DNA of 64,000 bases from Ignavibacteriales bacterium (GCA_016707285.1 JADJIA010000009.1:1-64000), one strand, 5' to 3'; shown: positions 51,500 through 61,206, numbered from the stretch's first letter. Notes: generated by a model from the sequence alone, not told the origin. Program-made: numbers and translations.

Positions 51500-53515
51500 T
51501 TAGTTCAGAAATTCCCAGGCAATACCGAACCTTATATTTCTCGGTAAAACGGGGTAGTAGGGTGAAAGATAATATTTTGCATCGAGCAGATTCTCCCAGG
51601 CAAAATAGATGGTAGCCACTTTTTGAATCGTTCCGGCAACAAAAAAATCGATCTGCCCGGAAGCAGGTACATCTTCCAATGTTGGAGTATAAAACACTCT
51701 ATCCACAAAAAAATTGTAGTTTGTTGCAACAGATGAAGTTCTATAACTGTAAGAAACGGAAGTCATCAAATCGAGTGCACCTTCAAAAAGGGTGTCTCTA
51801 AACGATATTCCAACTTTGGAGTTGAGAAGTGGCAGGATTTTTTTATCCCAATCCTTCAAAGTTTTGTGATTATAACGGATATCAACAAAACCGGCAAAAC
51901 TTCCCAAACTATAGTTTGCTGAAAGGGTTGCCCCATAAGAGAGATTTTCAGGTATTGTTGAAGCCGGAACGGGAATGAAAACCATAGGATCAATAGTTGG
52001 CATGATAGTTCCGATTGATTTCCGTTCTGTATTTGAAGCCCAACCAAGAAGTTTTAGCGTTACTTTGTCCCTCCTATAACTAATTTCACTTTCAAGCCTT
52101 GTTACAAAAGTGTTGGCGTTTACGAAGTTGTAATCCTTTTCGTAACTTTCAAGATAAGAAACTCCTCCTCTAAATTGGAAAAATTCTGCAAATTCCGCTT
52201 TTGCCTCTCCACCAAATCCTGTATAAATTTCACCATCATAAATAAAGAGTTTGCCAAAACCTGAGAGGGCAAAACCCCCGGCTTTTCCTGTAAGAATTCC
52301 CCCCGCTGAAAAGGAATTTTTTCGTGCCAAACCTGAAGGGACAAATATTCCATTAGTGCCATCAAACCAAAAAGACTCTTGAGTAACAGCATCATAATTT
52401 GCATGAACATCTGCTGCAAAATATTTTGTATCAAATGTTGTGCGGAACGAACCACCAGTTACTGAATAATTGCGATCAACAAGCGATCGATAAGGACTTG
52501 TTGCAACCGAATCTTCATTTTCCCTAAATTCGTTAAGATTTGTCTGGTGATAAAGCACCGCTTCAAAGTAACCTTTGCCCGTGATATTCCCAAAAGCTTT
52601 TAAATGGAGCCTGTTTTGGCTGTTTTTTTGGTAACGATTTAAAAAATTAACAGGTGCTGCGCGGTCATCGTAGAGAATGTCGTCTATTGGTCTTCCCGAG
52701 AGTGCAGCGATTGTTAATGAAGAATCGTAATTAACTCCCCCATTTAACCCCAGATCCTGTTTTATATAGTTATATCCTGCGGAGAGATTTATATGATTGG
52801 TCAGGAGATATTTTAAGTTAATCTTCCCTTTCCACATCGAAAGATTACTGTTTCTGAATCCATCATCCACTTTGTTGTTCGAAATCTCAGTGAAAAGAAT
52901 AAGTCTGTTCCCAATGTTTTGATTAAACTGCACATCAATAAAACCTTCACCAACGGGACCTTCAAAATATTTCACCCTTGAATAGGGAGCACCTGAAATG
53001 AAGTCTCGCCCCGTAACGGATACTGTAATTTGATTCGGCTGAGTGCCGTATAAAAAGCCCATATATGAAGGTAAAAGTGCAATTTCACGGATATATCCCT
53101 CCATCAAATTGTCAAAATAGAGGGTATTTGTGATTCTGTTATTGACATTTATTCCATCTTCAAGAAATGTAACTCTTCCGAGCCCCTCACCATAAAACGA
53201 AACTTCGGAAGGCAGACCTAAAAACCCCATATTCCTGTGAAAAGCAGCAGGGAAATGGTTAAGAAGTGTTCCAACATCCCGATAATTCATCAAAAGCAGA
53301 TCTTTTTCACTAAAAATGAATGCAGCCCCCTGCATTGGCACTTGATATACCGGAGCAAGAGTATCAACCACAACACTATCTTTAGGATTTGCCATCCTGC
53401 CGAGAGTATCTTTGAGAACAGCTGTGCTGTCTTTGGATAAATCTCTTTTGACAGAATCACGCTCCTGGGCAACAATCAGTGAAGAAAAGACAAGGAATAG
53501 AAAGAGAAAGCGCAT
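51500..53515 (-). CDS. TonB-dependent-receptor-like outer-membrane protein
   Basis: A 671-residue exported barrel; signal peptide MRFLFLFLVFSSLIVAQERD. The region 60-200 looks like a plug domain (LLMNYRDVGTLLNHFPAAFH, GLGRVTFLEDGINVNNRITN and IREIALLPSYMGFLYGTQPN). The rest is a long beta barrel ending NIRFGIAWEFLN with the terminal aromatic-rich strand. A clear TonB box is not visible. The family takes up large substrates, and the substrate cannot be told. The gene is directly followed by the PAP2 phosphatase in the same direction (9-bp gap), so the two are co-transcribed. The divergent methyltransferase gene starts 78 bp upstream. Confidence 0.75.
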   Translation of the reverse strand: MRFLFLFLVFSSLIVAQERDSVKRDLSKDSTAVLKDTLGRMANPKDSVVVDTLAPVYQVPMQGAAFIFSEKDLLLMNYRDVGTLLNHFPAAFHRNMGFLGLPSEVSFYGEGLGRVTFLEDGINVNNRITNTLYFDNLMEGYIREIALLPSYMGFLYGTQPNQITVSVTGRDFISGAPYSRVKYFEGPVGEGFIDVQFNQNIGNRLILFTEISNNKVDDGFRNSNLSMWKGKINLKYLLTNHINLSAGYNYIKQDLGLNGGVNYDSSLTIAALSGRPIDDILYDDRAAPVNFLNRYQKNSQNRLHLKAFGNITGKGYFEAVLYHQTNLNEFRENEDSVATSPYRSLVDRNYSVTGGSFRTTFDTKYFAADVHANYDAVTQESFWFDGTNGIFVPSGLARKNSFSAGGILTGKAGGFALSGFGKLFIYDGEIYTGFGGEAKAEFAEFFQFRGGVSYLESYEKDYNFVNANTFVTRLESEISYRRDKVTLKLLGWASNTERKSIGTIMPTIDPMVFIPVPASTIPENLSYGATLSANYSLGSFAGFVDIRYNHKTLKDWDKKILPLLNSKVGISFRDTLFEGALDLMTSVSYSYRTSSVATNYNFFVDRVFYTPTLEDVPASGQIDFFVAGTIQKVATIYFAWENLLDAKYYLSPYYPVLPRNIRFGIAWEFLN

Positions 53516-53593
53516 TAAAACTTCCTGGATAGTGGAAACAAATAAATAATCTTTAAATTTGCCAGTTGAAAAATATTAAAAGATGGATTAAAA

Positions 53594-54304
53594 TTGCCGG
53601 AAAATAAAACGCCCTTCCTTCCGGGGGGTGCCTCACCAATCAACTTTTTTCTAAAAAAGATGCCACATGAAGGTAAATCACTCCTTCTGCTTGGCAATGG
53701 ATTCCCACAACTGATCCCTTTTGTTCAGAATGAGGGCTTCTCTTCCATACATTCGGCATCAGATGACACTACTGAAGTTTTTGAGTATAAAGCCAACACT
53801 TCAAAAAATCAACAATTCCCTGCTCTGGTGGTGGATTATGAGTCTTTGGACCATAAATCGGGTGAATTTGACTTTGTGTTTTGTCAAACCACACTCACGA
53901 AGCCGATAAAAACAAAACTGATAAAAGAGATAAAAAGAGTTCTGAAACCGGAAGGTGTTTTGATCACCTCTGAAATTATCTGTATCAAAAAACCTGCTCC
54001 CATTTTTTTGAATGATATCTGGATAAAATCGGGTCAGGACCCCCACTACAACGATGAATTTGAACCGTTTTACACAACCAGAGGGTTTAATCTGATCGAA
54101 AGTGCCGAGTTCCCCAACGATCTCGACGAATTTTATATCAAATCCTACAAAATTCTTGAGACAAACCTTAAAACGATGTCCGCCGAAAAAAGAGTGCAAT
54201 TCAGGAAAGATTTTGTACAGGAAAAACATGAAATAGTTACAATGGTGAAAAGTGGCGCACTAAAATTTTTGAATTTTAAAACATTGATATTACAGAAAAT
54301 ATGA
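53594..54304 (+). CDS. Class I SAM-dependent methyltransferase-like protein
   Basis: A 236-residue protein beginning MPENKTPFLPGGASPINFFL. KSLLLLGNGFPQLIPFVQNE near 28-47 is a degenerate SAM-binding motif I; SGEFDFVFCQTTLTKP near 89-104 and EIKRVLKPEGVLITSEI near 113-129 match motifs after it in small-molecule methyltransferases. The usual E/DxGxGxG glycines are reduced (LGNGFPQ), so binding may be altered. Its stop overlaps the start of rlmD by 4 bp (54301-54304), so the two are translationally coupled. The substrate is unknown. Confidence 0.6.
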   Translation: MPENKTPFLPGGASPINFFLKKMPHEGKSLLLLGNGFPQLIPFVQNEGFSSIHSASDDTTEVFEYKANTSKNQQFPALVVDYESLDHKSGEFDFVFCQTTLTKPIKTKLIKEIKRVLKPEGVLITSEIICIKKPAPIFLNDIWIKSGQDPHYNDEFEPFYTTRGFNLIESAEFPNDLDEFYIKSYKILETNLKTMSAEKRVQFRKDFVQEKHEIVTMVKSGALKFLNFKTLILQKI

Positions 54305-55815
54305 AACCATCAAAAAACAGTATTGTAGAATTATTGGTCGAAAGTTATGCATTTGAAGGGAAAGGGGTCGCGTTTTGGAAAGATGAAACTCCGGCAAATG
54401 AAGAAACGACCACGGTCGAAGCTCCCTCTGACAACAGCGAAGTCACCTCCTCCAATAATCATAATTTACCCCCTGTCAATGAACGCGGATATGTGATTTT
54501 TGTTCAGGGAGCTTATCCCGGCGAACGGGTTCTGGCAAAGATAGTTAAATCAAAAAGTAATTTTGCAGAGGCTTTGTTGGTTGAAATCCTTGAAAAATCT
54601 CCAAAGCGAGTTGAACCGGAATGTGTCCATTTTGGAGTATGTGGTGGATGTAAACAGCAAGATCTCCTTTATTCAGAACAGTTAAATCACAAACAACAGC
54701 AAGTTGCCCAGGTTTTTAAAACTATTGGTGGAATAACAGAATATCTTCAGGAGCCCATTACCGGCGCCGACAAACAATTCTACTATCGTAATAAAATGGA
54801 ATTTTCTTTTGCCAACAGAAGATGGTTGATGAACCACGAAGCAGGGCAACCGGATGTAACAAATGTTGGTCTCTTTCTTGGTCTGCATGTCCCCAGAGTT
54901 TTTGACAAGATACTCGACCTGGAGGAATGTAAACTTCAGTCACCAATATCGGAAGAAATTGTTGCCTTTACCCGTGAATATTTTATTGAGAAGGGACTTG
55001 AAGCCTACTCAACCAAAACCCACACAGGATATCTCAAAAATCTTGTGATCCGACAGTCGGAACACACTTCGGATTTAATGGTGAACCTCGTTACCGCACG
55101 GGAAGAGCAGGCGATTGTTTTTAACTATGCTTCGGTTTTAAGGGAGAAATTTCCCCAAATCACCACTATTGTAAACAACATCAATACATCCAAGGCACAG
55201 GTTGCCAAAGGTGAATTTGAAGTTCTTCTTTTTGGTGAAGGGAAGATTTATGATAAAATTGGTGACTATAAATTTGGAATCAGCGCCAATTCATTTTTTC
55301 AGACAAACACCCTCCAAGCGGAAAAACTGTATGCTGCTGCGCTTGAATATGCCGGGTTAAAGGGAGATGAAGTTGTTTATGATCTTTATTGTGGTGCCGG
55401 AACAATTACAACCTGGCTTTCAAAACATTGTAAAGACCTGTATGGATTTGAGGCTGTTCCCGATGCCATCATGGATGCTGAAATAAATAAAGAACTGAAT
55501 GATGCAAGTCACCTCCATTTTTATATGGCGGATCTTTACAAAAGTTTTCTCCCGGTCATTGCAGCAAACAACATCCCAAAACCTGATGTAATTGTGCTTG
55601 ATCCCCCCCGAAGTGGTATGCACCCTGTTACTCTGAGTGATATTATCACAATCAAACCACCTAAAATAGTTTATATCAGTTGTAACCCGGCAACGCAGGC
55701 AAGGGATGTAAAGGAATTGTTAGCAGAAGGTTATAAACTTGTAAAAATGAGAGCCGTTGATATGTTCCCAAATACTTATCATATTGAGAATGTTGCGCTT
55801 TTGTTGACGATTTAG
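54301..55815 (+). CDS. rlmD: 23S rRNA (uracil-5-)-methyltransferase RlmD
   Basis: A 504-residue protein. The N-terminal TRAM part (VESYAFEGKGVAF, then GYVIFVQGAYPGERVLAKIV) is interrupted by a low-complexity insertion at about 30-60 (rich in T, E, S and N). Iron-sulphur ligands are Cys108, Cys114 and Cys117 (CVHFGVCGGC) plus a later LEECKLQ cysteine. SAM-binding YDLYCGAGTITTWLS near 360-374, then DVIVLDPPRSGMHPVT and YISCNPATQARD with the catalytic cysteine follow. It makes m5U at position 1939 (E. coli numbering) of 23S rRNA. The downstream spacer is repeat-rich. Confidence 0.85.
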   Translation: MKPSKNSIVELLVESYAFEGKGVAFWKDETPANEETTTVEAPSDNSEVTSSNNHNLPPVNERGYVIFVQGAYPGERVLAKIVKSKSNFAEALLVEILEKSPKRVEPECVHFGVCGGCKQQDLLYSEQLNHKQQQVAQVFKTIGGITEYLQEPITGADKQFYYRNKMEFSFANRRWLMNHEAGQPDVTNVGLFLGLHVPRVFDKILDLEECKLQSPISEEIVAFTREYFIEKGLEAYSTKTHTGYLKNLVIRQSEHTSDLMVNLVTAREEQAIVFNYASVLREKFPQITTIVNNINTSKAQVAKGEFEVLLFGEGKIYDKIGDYKFGISANSFFQTNTLQAEKLYAAALEYAGLKGDEVVYDLYCGAGTITTWLSKHCKDLYGFEAVPDAIMDAEINKELNDASHLHFYMADLYKSFLPVIAANNIPKPDVIVLDPPRSGMHPVTLSDIITIKPPKIVYISCNPATQARDVKELLAEGYKLVKMRAVDMFPNTYHIENVALLLTI

Positions 55816-56038
55816 GGACCTCACCCCCGACCCCTCTCCTAAAATGAGAGGGGAGGATTCCGAGTAATAATCCATCCGTGAAAATCCGCGCTCAATCCGT
55901 GGCATCCGTGGAACTATCCCTCTCACGGTTTTTCGTTTTGCAGACGGCAATCGGGACGATTACCACTCCTGTCTCTCACGATCAAAATCCCCCCTCTGCG
56001 GAACTCCGTTTAATCTGCGTGTATCTGCGTCCCCTAAT
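55816..56038. repeat. Repeat-rich convergent spacer with dispersed-element copy 3
   Basis: Begins with a CACCCCCGACCCCTCTCC motif and CCTCTCCTAAAATGAGAGG hairpin (55818-55855), continues with ATCCGTGAAAATCCGCGCTC micro-repeats, then the third copy of the 31-bp element (55940-55970), and ends with AATCTGCGTGTATCTGCG. The hairpin could terminate rlmD. No gene is present. Confidence 0.6.
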
Positions 56039-56689
56039 TTACTTTACTAGCAGACCTTTCAACTCCTCAACGGTATCTGCATAATAAGTTGGATTTTCGT
56101 TCATGAGGAATTCTTGTGAGCGATAGCCATAACCCACTGCTATGGTATCCACTCCGGCATTTCTGCCACAACCGATGTCGAACTCCGAATCCCCAATCAT
56201 CACCGTTTTCTCTTTTGTAGAACCGTAATGATTAATAATAATCTCCAGCGGTTCAGGGTCAGGTTTAATTTTTATACCCGGTTTTCGTCCCATGAGGAAT
56301 GGAAAAAACTTATGCAGATTAAAATAGTCTGAAATCCGCTCGGTTTGAAGTTGATTTTTGGTTGTCAGGAGTGAAAGTTTTGTCCCGGATTTTTGCAAAT
56401 CCATAAGCAATTCCGGAATCCCGGGGTAGAATTTGGTATCATCGATATAATCGAAATAGATATCGCGATAAATCTCAATATAATGTTCGATATCGCCAAC
56501 ATTTATTCTAAAATCGTTAAAAATATCCTGGAAATGGGCTCCTATGTAGTTGTTGAACTTCTCTCTCGGAAAGACCACATCCTTCATCCCCAACACTTCA
56601 AAAGTTTTAACGGCAGCTTTGTAAATCGTATCCGCTGAGTCGAAGAGTGTGCCATCCATGTCAAAAACAACCAGATCATATTTTTTCAT
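56039..56689 (-). CDS. HAD-superfamily phosphatase (Gph/phosphoglycolate-phosphatase-like)
   Basis: A 216-residue cytosolic enzyme starting MKKYDLVVFDMDGTLFDSAD with the nucleophile Asp10 and Asp12 (DMDGT). It has LSLLTTKNQLQTERI (motif II threonine), KIKPDPEPLEI (motif III lysine) and VMIGDSEFDIGCGRNAGVDT (motif IV). The cap insertion lies at about 20-100 (PREKFNNYIGAHFQDI). Such enzymes dephosphorylate small molecules such as phosphoglycolate, and beta-phosphoglucomutases share the fold. The exact substrate is unknown. It is followed, in transcription order, by repeat-rich spacer and preceded 11 bp upstream by the AGE-family gene stop. Confidence 0.85.
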   Translation of the reverse strand: MKKYDLVVFDMDGTLFDSADTIYKAAVKTFEVLGMKDVVFPREKFNNYIGAHFQDIFNDFRINVGDIEHYIEIYRDIYFDYIDDTKFYPGIPELLMDLQKSGTKLSLLTTKNQLQTERISDYFNLHKFFPFLMGRKPGIKIKPDPEPLEIIINHYGSTKEKTVMIGDSEFDIGCGRNAGVDTIAVGYGYRSQEFLMNENPTYYADTVEELKGLLVK

Positions 56690-56700
56690 AAACTGTTTTC

Positions 56701-58524
56701 CTATTTGAGTAAAGTCATTTTACGGCTTGATGTGCCTGAAACCGTTTTTAAAGTGTAAAAATAGACACCGGAGTTTAGATTTGATCCATCAAATTTAAAT
56801 TGATGCCTGCCGGCTGGATAAAAACCCGAGACTGGATTTGCTATTTCATTTCCCATTACATCATAAATTTTCACCGATGCCTCTCCTGCCTTTGCCAGTT
56901 CAAATGAAATTGTGGTAACAGGATTTCCTGATTGTGAACCTGTTGAAAATGGATTTGGATAGTTTTGATGCAAAACAAATCCTTCAGGAACTGCTTCTGA
57001 CTCTCCGGCGATTGAAGTGAGGTCTTGTGGTGTAAATGTCACTTTAAACTTTCCACCTGTATTGGCTGCGAGATTTAACTCAAGAGATGAGGTATTAAAA
57101 TCCTGAAACGGCATTCCGTCTAATGTAACCCCTGTGATTTTTAATTTCCCGTTGGCTGTCAATAGAGGATTTACAGAGATAGTCCTTGCGGTAAGTGACG
57201 GTTCAAATTTGTAATAGAGAGAAAACGGCTCTTTTTTTACATAAATTTTCGAATAGAGATAAGTCAGGTAGCCCAATTCAACCGAATGGTATCCCGCCTT
57301 AAATCCGTTTCCTTTGTGTTCTCCCCATACTCTTCCACCCCGGCGCATGGTGTTTTCATAAACTTCACCCCAGGTGTGATCAACAAAAAAGTTCATAAAG
57401 AAACCAAGGCTTTCGTCTGCAGTTCTCAGAAATTCGTCATCTCCCGTTAAACCCCAAAGTTCCAGTCCCCCGGTTATTGCCTGCTCAACCTGCCACCAGG
57501 CTTTTGCAGAGTCCTGAATCCCCCACAGGAGCATCTGACCCGTTTGTCGGTTATAATCTTTGTAAGGTGCACCAAAAGAATGATCATATCCCTTCAACAA
57601 AACATTGGCGAAGAGTTTTTTAGCCGCAAGAATGTTTGCAGTTTGAGGATTCAGATGGTACGACCTCCCCAAAACCCAGGCGGTTTTCAGGACATGTCCC
57701 ATAATTGTCATTGTTTCCGACTGGTTTATGCTCCAATCGGTGTTATATTCCTCTGCAAATCCGATTTGCTGGTTGTCCATTGTAGGTGCAATCCGGTTCA
57801 GAATGTTGAGAACTATGGAATCGGCTTTGGTTTTATACTTTAAATCCCCCGTCAAACGACTCATTAAAAGGAGATGAGTTGTAAGTGCATCAACAGTTGC
57901 ATTAAAACTTTTTCCACTTTTTGAGGAAAAATTATATGAAGCCTGATCGTAATAGCCAAAAGCGGAAGATTTGTCCCAATATTTATTTTCAAGAATGTCA
58001 TATCCCTTGTTAAACCACGATTCCGCCAGTCCATCCCTTGTTGCTTCATAAAGAGAAGCAATTCCAAGTAGTGCATAATGGGCATCAAAAGCGGTTTTTG
58101 ATGCGGTTGTTGAAACAGGGGTTCCCTGTCGGTTGAGATCATTATACCAACCACCGTTTGTGTTGTCCCATCCCTTTGCATATAAAAAAGAGAGGGCATC
58201 CCGTGATTTTTGCAGGAACACTTCATCTCCTGTCAGCATAAAAGCTTTTGAAAAACCATAGGCGTGACGGGTTTGAGTCAGAGGTTTTTTATTTGTGCCC
58301 CAGGAGGTAATCACATTTCCCTGACGGTCAACATTTGTATAAAATCCACCATAAGTGGCATCGTAAGATTTAAACCAAAAGCGCGCACAACTGTCAACGA
58401 AAGCAATTAACCGGTCGGGATCATTTAAGTAGGGGGAATCGGGGGTATATTGTGAAAAAGTTTGTGAGTAGCCTGAAAAAATGGTCAACAATAAAATTGT
58501 CACTGTGAAGTGTTTTATGGGCAT
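56701..58524 (-). CDS. Secreted AGE-fold (N-acylglucosamine 2-epimerase-like) protein with type IX sorting domain
   Basis: A 607-residue exported protein: signal peptide MPIKHFTVTILLLTIFSGYS; an alpha6/alpha6-barrel AGE-family domain (about 35-410) with FWFKSYDATYGGFYTNVDRQ, KPLTQTRHAYGFSKAFMLTG, NGGWYNDLNRQG, MTIMGHVLKTAWVLGRSY, WWQVEQAITGGLELWGLTG and HKGNGFKAGYHSVELGYLTY; and a C-terminal sorting domain (LHQNYPNPFSTG near 500, ending SSRKMTLLK). AGE enzymes isomerise or epimerise sugars and are normally cytosolic; export is unusual. The histidines that act in the family lie within motifs seen here, but I cannot assign activity. It precedes the HAD gene in one operon. Confidence 0.75.
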   Translation of the reverse strand: MPIKHFTVTILLLTIFSGYSQTFSQYTPDSPYLNDPDRLIAFVDSCARFWFKSYDATYGGFYTNVDRQGNVITSWGTNKKPLTQTRHAYGFSKAFMLTGDEVFLQKSRDALSFLYAKGWDNTNGGWYNDLNRQGTPVSTTASKTAFDAHYALLGIASLYEATRDGLAESWFNKGYDILENKYWDKSSAFGYYDQASYNFSSKSGKSFNATVDALTTHLLLMSRLTGDLKYKTKADSIVLNILNRIAPTMDNQQIGFAEEYNTDWSINQSETMTIMGHVLKTAWVLGRSYHLNPQTANILAAKKLFANVLLKGYDHSFGAPYKDYNRQTGQMLLWGIQDSAKAWWQVEQAITGGLELWGLTGDDEFLRTADESLGFFMNFFVDHTWGEVYENTMRRGGRVWGEHKGNGFKAGYHSVELGYLTYLYSKIYVKKEPFSLYYKFEPSLTARTISVNPLLTANGKLKITGVTLDGMPFQDFNTSSLELNLAANTGGKFKVTFTPQDLTSIAGESEAVPEGFVLHQNYPNPFSTGSQSGNPVTTISFELAKAGEASVKIYDVMGNEIANPVSGFYPAGRHQFKFDGSNLNSGVYFYTLKTVSGTSSRKMTLLK

Positions 58525-58629
58525 CTAAAGTTTCTGTTATGAATGTAAATTTTAATATTACAAAAATACTGAAATTAATTCACTTCAATTTTTGTTAATA
58601 TTGGTAAGTGAAATAAAGGAATTTGTGGA

Positions 58630-59538
58630 ATGTCGAAAAGAGTTGTGTTAACCGGTGCTACCGGCCTGATTGGAAAAGCCCTTTGTAAAAAATTAATTGA
58701 ACGCGGAGATACCCCCGTGGTCATCACCCGTGACCCCGTTCAAGCAAGAGGAATGACTTTTATTAAAGAGTTTGTTAAATGGGACTACAAAGATCCCAAG
58801 CCAATCCTTAAAAAACTTGAGGGAGCCTCCGCTTTTGTAAATCTCGCGGGAGCTTCCGTGGCTGAACGGTGGAGCGAACTGTATAAATTGGTTATTTTAA
58901 ACAGCAGAGTGCAAACCACGAATGCCCTGATACACGCAATTTCCCTGCTCGAAGAGAAACCAAAGGTGTTGATCTCATCATCGGCAACCGGATTTTACGG
59001 CAACACCGGCGATGAAGAATTTGATGAAACAGGCGTAAAAGGAGAAGGTTTCCTCGCTGATGTGTGTGATGCATGGGAAAAAACCGCCTTACAAGCCGAA
59101 GGACATGGCGTTCCGGTGTCAATTGTGAGAACCGGGGTGGTACTATCTCCCGACGGTGGAGCACTTAAAAAGATGATTCCTCCATTTAAATATATGGTTG
59201 GTGGAACATTGGGAGCCGGCACTCAGTGGATGTCATGGATACACATCGATGATATTGTTAGACTTTATTTACATTTGATAGACAACCCACAACCCGGAGT
59301 GTTTAATGGTGTTGCTCCCACTCCTGTTACGATGGATGTGTTTGTTTTTCTGCTTGGCAAAGCATTAAAAAAACCATCGCTTATGCGAGTTCCGGGCTTT
59401 GTTTTAAGGATCATGTTTGGTGAGATGGCTTCAACAATCCTCGACAGTCAGAAGGTTATCCCTGCCTATACCGAAAAATCGGGGTTTCTTTATCACTTCC
59501 CCGAACTTGATGATGCCTTTGCGAATCTGCTGAAGTGA
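58630..59538 (+). CDS. TIGR01777 (YfcH/SulA-type) NAD-dependent epimerase-like protein
   Basis: A 302-residue short-chain dehydrogenase-like protein. The N-terminal VLTGATGLIGKALCKKL gives the GxxGxxG dinucleotide site. FVNLAGASVAERWSELYKLV, VLISSSATGFYGNTGDEEFD, SIVRTGVVLSPDGGALKKMI and the C-terminal KKPSLMRVPGFVLRIMFGEM domain are the TIGR01777 signatures. The family function is not known. It is a single gene, divergent from the AGE gene. After it, a 190-bp spacer carries the fourth copy of the 31-bp element. Confidence 0.85.
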   Translation: MSKRVVLTGATGLIGKALCKKLIERGDTPVVITRDPVQARGMTFIKEFVKWDYKDPKPILKKLEGASAFVNLAGASVAERWSELYKLVILNSRVQTTNALIHAISLLEEKPKVLISSSATGFYGNTGDEEFDETGVKGEGFLADVCDAWEKTALQAEGHGVPVSIVRTGVVLSPDGGALKKMIPPFKYMVGGTLGAGTQWMSWIHIDDIVRLYLHLIDNPQPGVFNGVAPTPVTMDVFVFLLGKALKKPSLMRVPGFVLRIMFGEMASTILDSQKVIPAYTEKSGFLYHFPELDDAFANLLK

Positions 59539-59727
59539 GGCATATCGGTAAATAGAAGCTTTTTAGCACGCGGATACACGCTGATTAGACAGAGTTTCGC
59601 GGAGGAAACGGATTATATTCTCTTACGGTTAATCGTTTTGCAGAAGGCAATCGGGACGATTACCACTCCTCACTCTTACGGCCAAAATCCGCGTTAATCC
59701 GCCTCATCCGTTTCATCCGCGTTCTAT
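59539..59727. repeat. Spacer with dispersed-element copy 4 and phased micro-repeats
   Basis: Contains CGCGGATACACGCTGATTAG and CGCGGAGGAAACGGA micro-repeats, then CTCTTACGGTTAATCGTTTT, the 31-bp element (59640-59670; one base different), CACTCTTACGGCCAAAATCC and AATCCGCCTCATCCGTTTCA. CTCTTACGG occurs directly repeated on both sides of the element, which could mark its borders. No gene is present. Confidence 0.6.
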
Positions 59728-61206
59728 TTACTTCATAAACAACGCTTTTATGGTTTCTGATTGAACCTGTCCGCCATCAACTGCGGTGGCGGTCATACGA
59801 ACAAGATATGTTCCCGAGGAGAGTCCCTTTGGCTCCCATCCAAATACAAACTCGCCCGCATTGTATGCACCTTTTTTAATCTCTTCAACCAAAGAACCAA
59901 AAATGTCATATACCTCAATCTTGATGTTACTCTCTTTTGCGAGAGCAAAAGTGATTGAAGTTGAAGGATTAAAGGGATTTGGATAATTCTGTTTAAGAGC
60001 TGCAAAATTGCCACCCGTGAATTGTGGAATTACATCAATTGCATCAACTTCCGGTTCAAATGTCCAGATTTTTCCCGTATAGTCAAGGATATAGAGGTTC
60101 TTAAAATTGTCTTCACCAAACGAAACGATTGAAAAACCCGTGGTGTTAATCAAAACCTCATTTTGAACCGGCTGACCGGGCGTATATTTTAATGTCCAAA
60201 TTCTTTTTGAAACATAATCGGCATAAATATATTTCCCGTAAAGTTTGGGATTTTTATTCCCACGATACACAAATCCACCCGTGATTGAATATCCTCCGGC
60301 GGAATTGTGGGCATACTCCCAAATTGGAAGTTTAAGTCCTGTTGTGTCGCAACCTGTTGAGGGACTGTAACAATGGAAAGACTCCATTATCTTCCAGCCG
60401 TAGTTTCCCCCTTTTTCAACAATATTAATCTCTTCCCACATATTTTGACCCACGTCAGCAACCCAAAGTTTATTTGTTGCAAGATCAAAACTGAATCTCC
60501 ATGGATTTCTCATTCCATAAGCGTAAACTTCCTCAGCCCATCCCTGAGTGTTGCCGGCAAATGGATTATCCGGTGGAATTAAATAGTTTTTGTTCCCCGA
60601 TGTTCCATTTACATCTATTCTCAGGATTTTGCCAAGAAGTGCTGCTTTATTTTGTCCATTTCCTTGTGGATCACCACCGGAACCACCATCACCGGCAGCG
60701 ATATAGAGATAACCGTCGGGACCAAAACTCACCTGTCCACCATTGTGGTTTGAAAATGGTTGATTGTAAGTCATCAGGATAAATTCGCTCGCCTTAACTG
60801 CCGAATCGCCATTAGTATTGGACACCTGGAAACGGGATATGATCGTTCTTCTGGGGTTATTTGCTGTGTAATTCACATAAAAGTAGCCGTTTTTTATGAA
60901 GTTGGGGTGAAAAGCCAATCCCAACAATCCCTGCTCACCTCCTGAAAGAACCCGGTCGGTTATGTCAAGAAAAACTTTTGGATTTGATGCAGAGCTATTG
61001 TTTGGAAAAACATAAATCTTCCCCGGCTGAGACACAACAAATATCCGATTTGTCTCATCAAACGGAGACTGCAAATCAACAGGGCTTGGGATGGTGATGT
61101 TTGGAAATGCGTTTTTTATCAATGTCTGCGATTGAACCGGTGTAACCATGAATACAATGGCAAAAACCATTGCCACACCAAAAACAGCAAGGAGGGATCT
61201 TTTCAT
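59728..61206 (-). CDS. PQQ-dependent sugar dehydrogenase-like protein (Glucose/Sorbosone dehydrogenase family) with type IX sorting domain
   Basis: The start is set at 61206 (MKRSLLAVFGVAMVFAIVFM), the second of two in-frame ATGs and the better start for a signal peptide. A six-bladed propeller of the soluble glucose/sorbosone dehydrogenase family (about 40-385): GGEQGLLGLAFHPNFIKNGY, NHNGGQVSFGPDGYLYIAAG, YGMRNPWRFSFDLATNKLWV and GQNMWEEINIVEKGGNYGW. The histidines and Arg in NHNGGQ and RNPWRF are the usual PQQ and substrate region. The C-terminus is a sorting domain (LKQNYPNPFNPSTSITFALA). It would oxidise sugars at the cell surface if PQQ is available. It is a single gene. Confidence 0.85.
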   Translation of the reverse strand: MKRSLLAVFGVAMVFAIVFMVTPVQSQTLIKNAFPNITIPSPVDLQSPFDETNRIFVVSQPGKIYVFPNNSSASNPKVFLDITDRVLSGGEQGLLGLAFHPNFIKNGYFYVNYTANNPRRTIISRFQVSNTNGDSAVKASEFILMTYNQPFSNHNGGQVSFGPDGYLYIAAGDGGSGGDPQGNGQNKAALLGKILRIDVNGTSGNKNYLIPPDNPFAGNTQGWAEEVYAYGMRNPWRFSFDLATNKLWVADVGQNMWEEINIVEKGGNYGWKIMESFHCYSPSTGCDTTGLKLPIWEYAHNSAGGYSITGGFVYRGNKNPKLYGKYIYADYVSKRIWTLKYTPGQPVQNEVLINTTGFSIVSFGEDNFKNLYILDYTGKIWTFEPEVDAIDVIPQFTGGNFAALKQNYPNPFNPSTSITFALAKESNIKIEVYDIFGSLVEEIKKGAYNAGEFVFGWEPKGLSSGTYLVRMTATAVDGGQVQSETIKALFMK

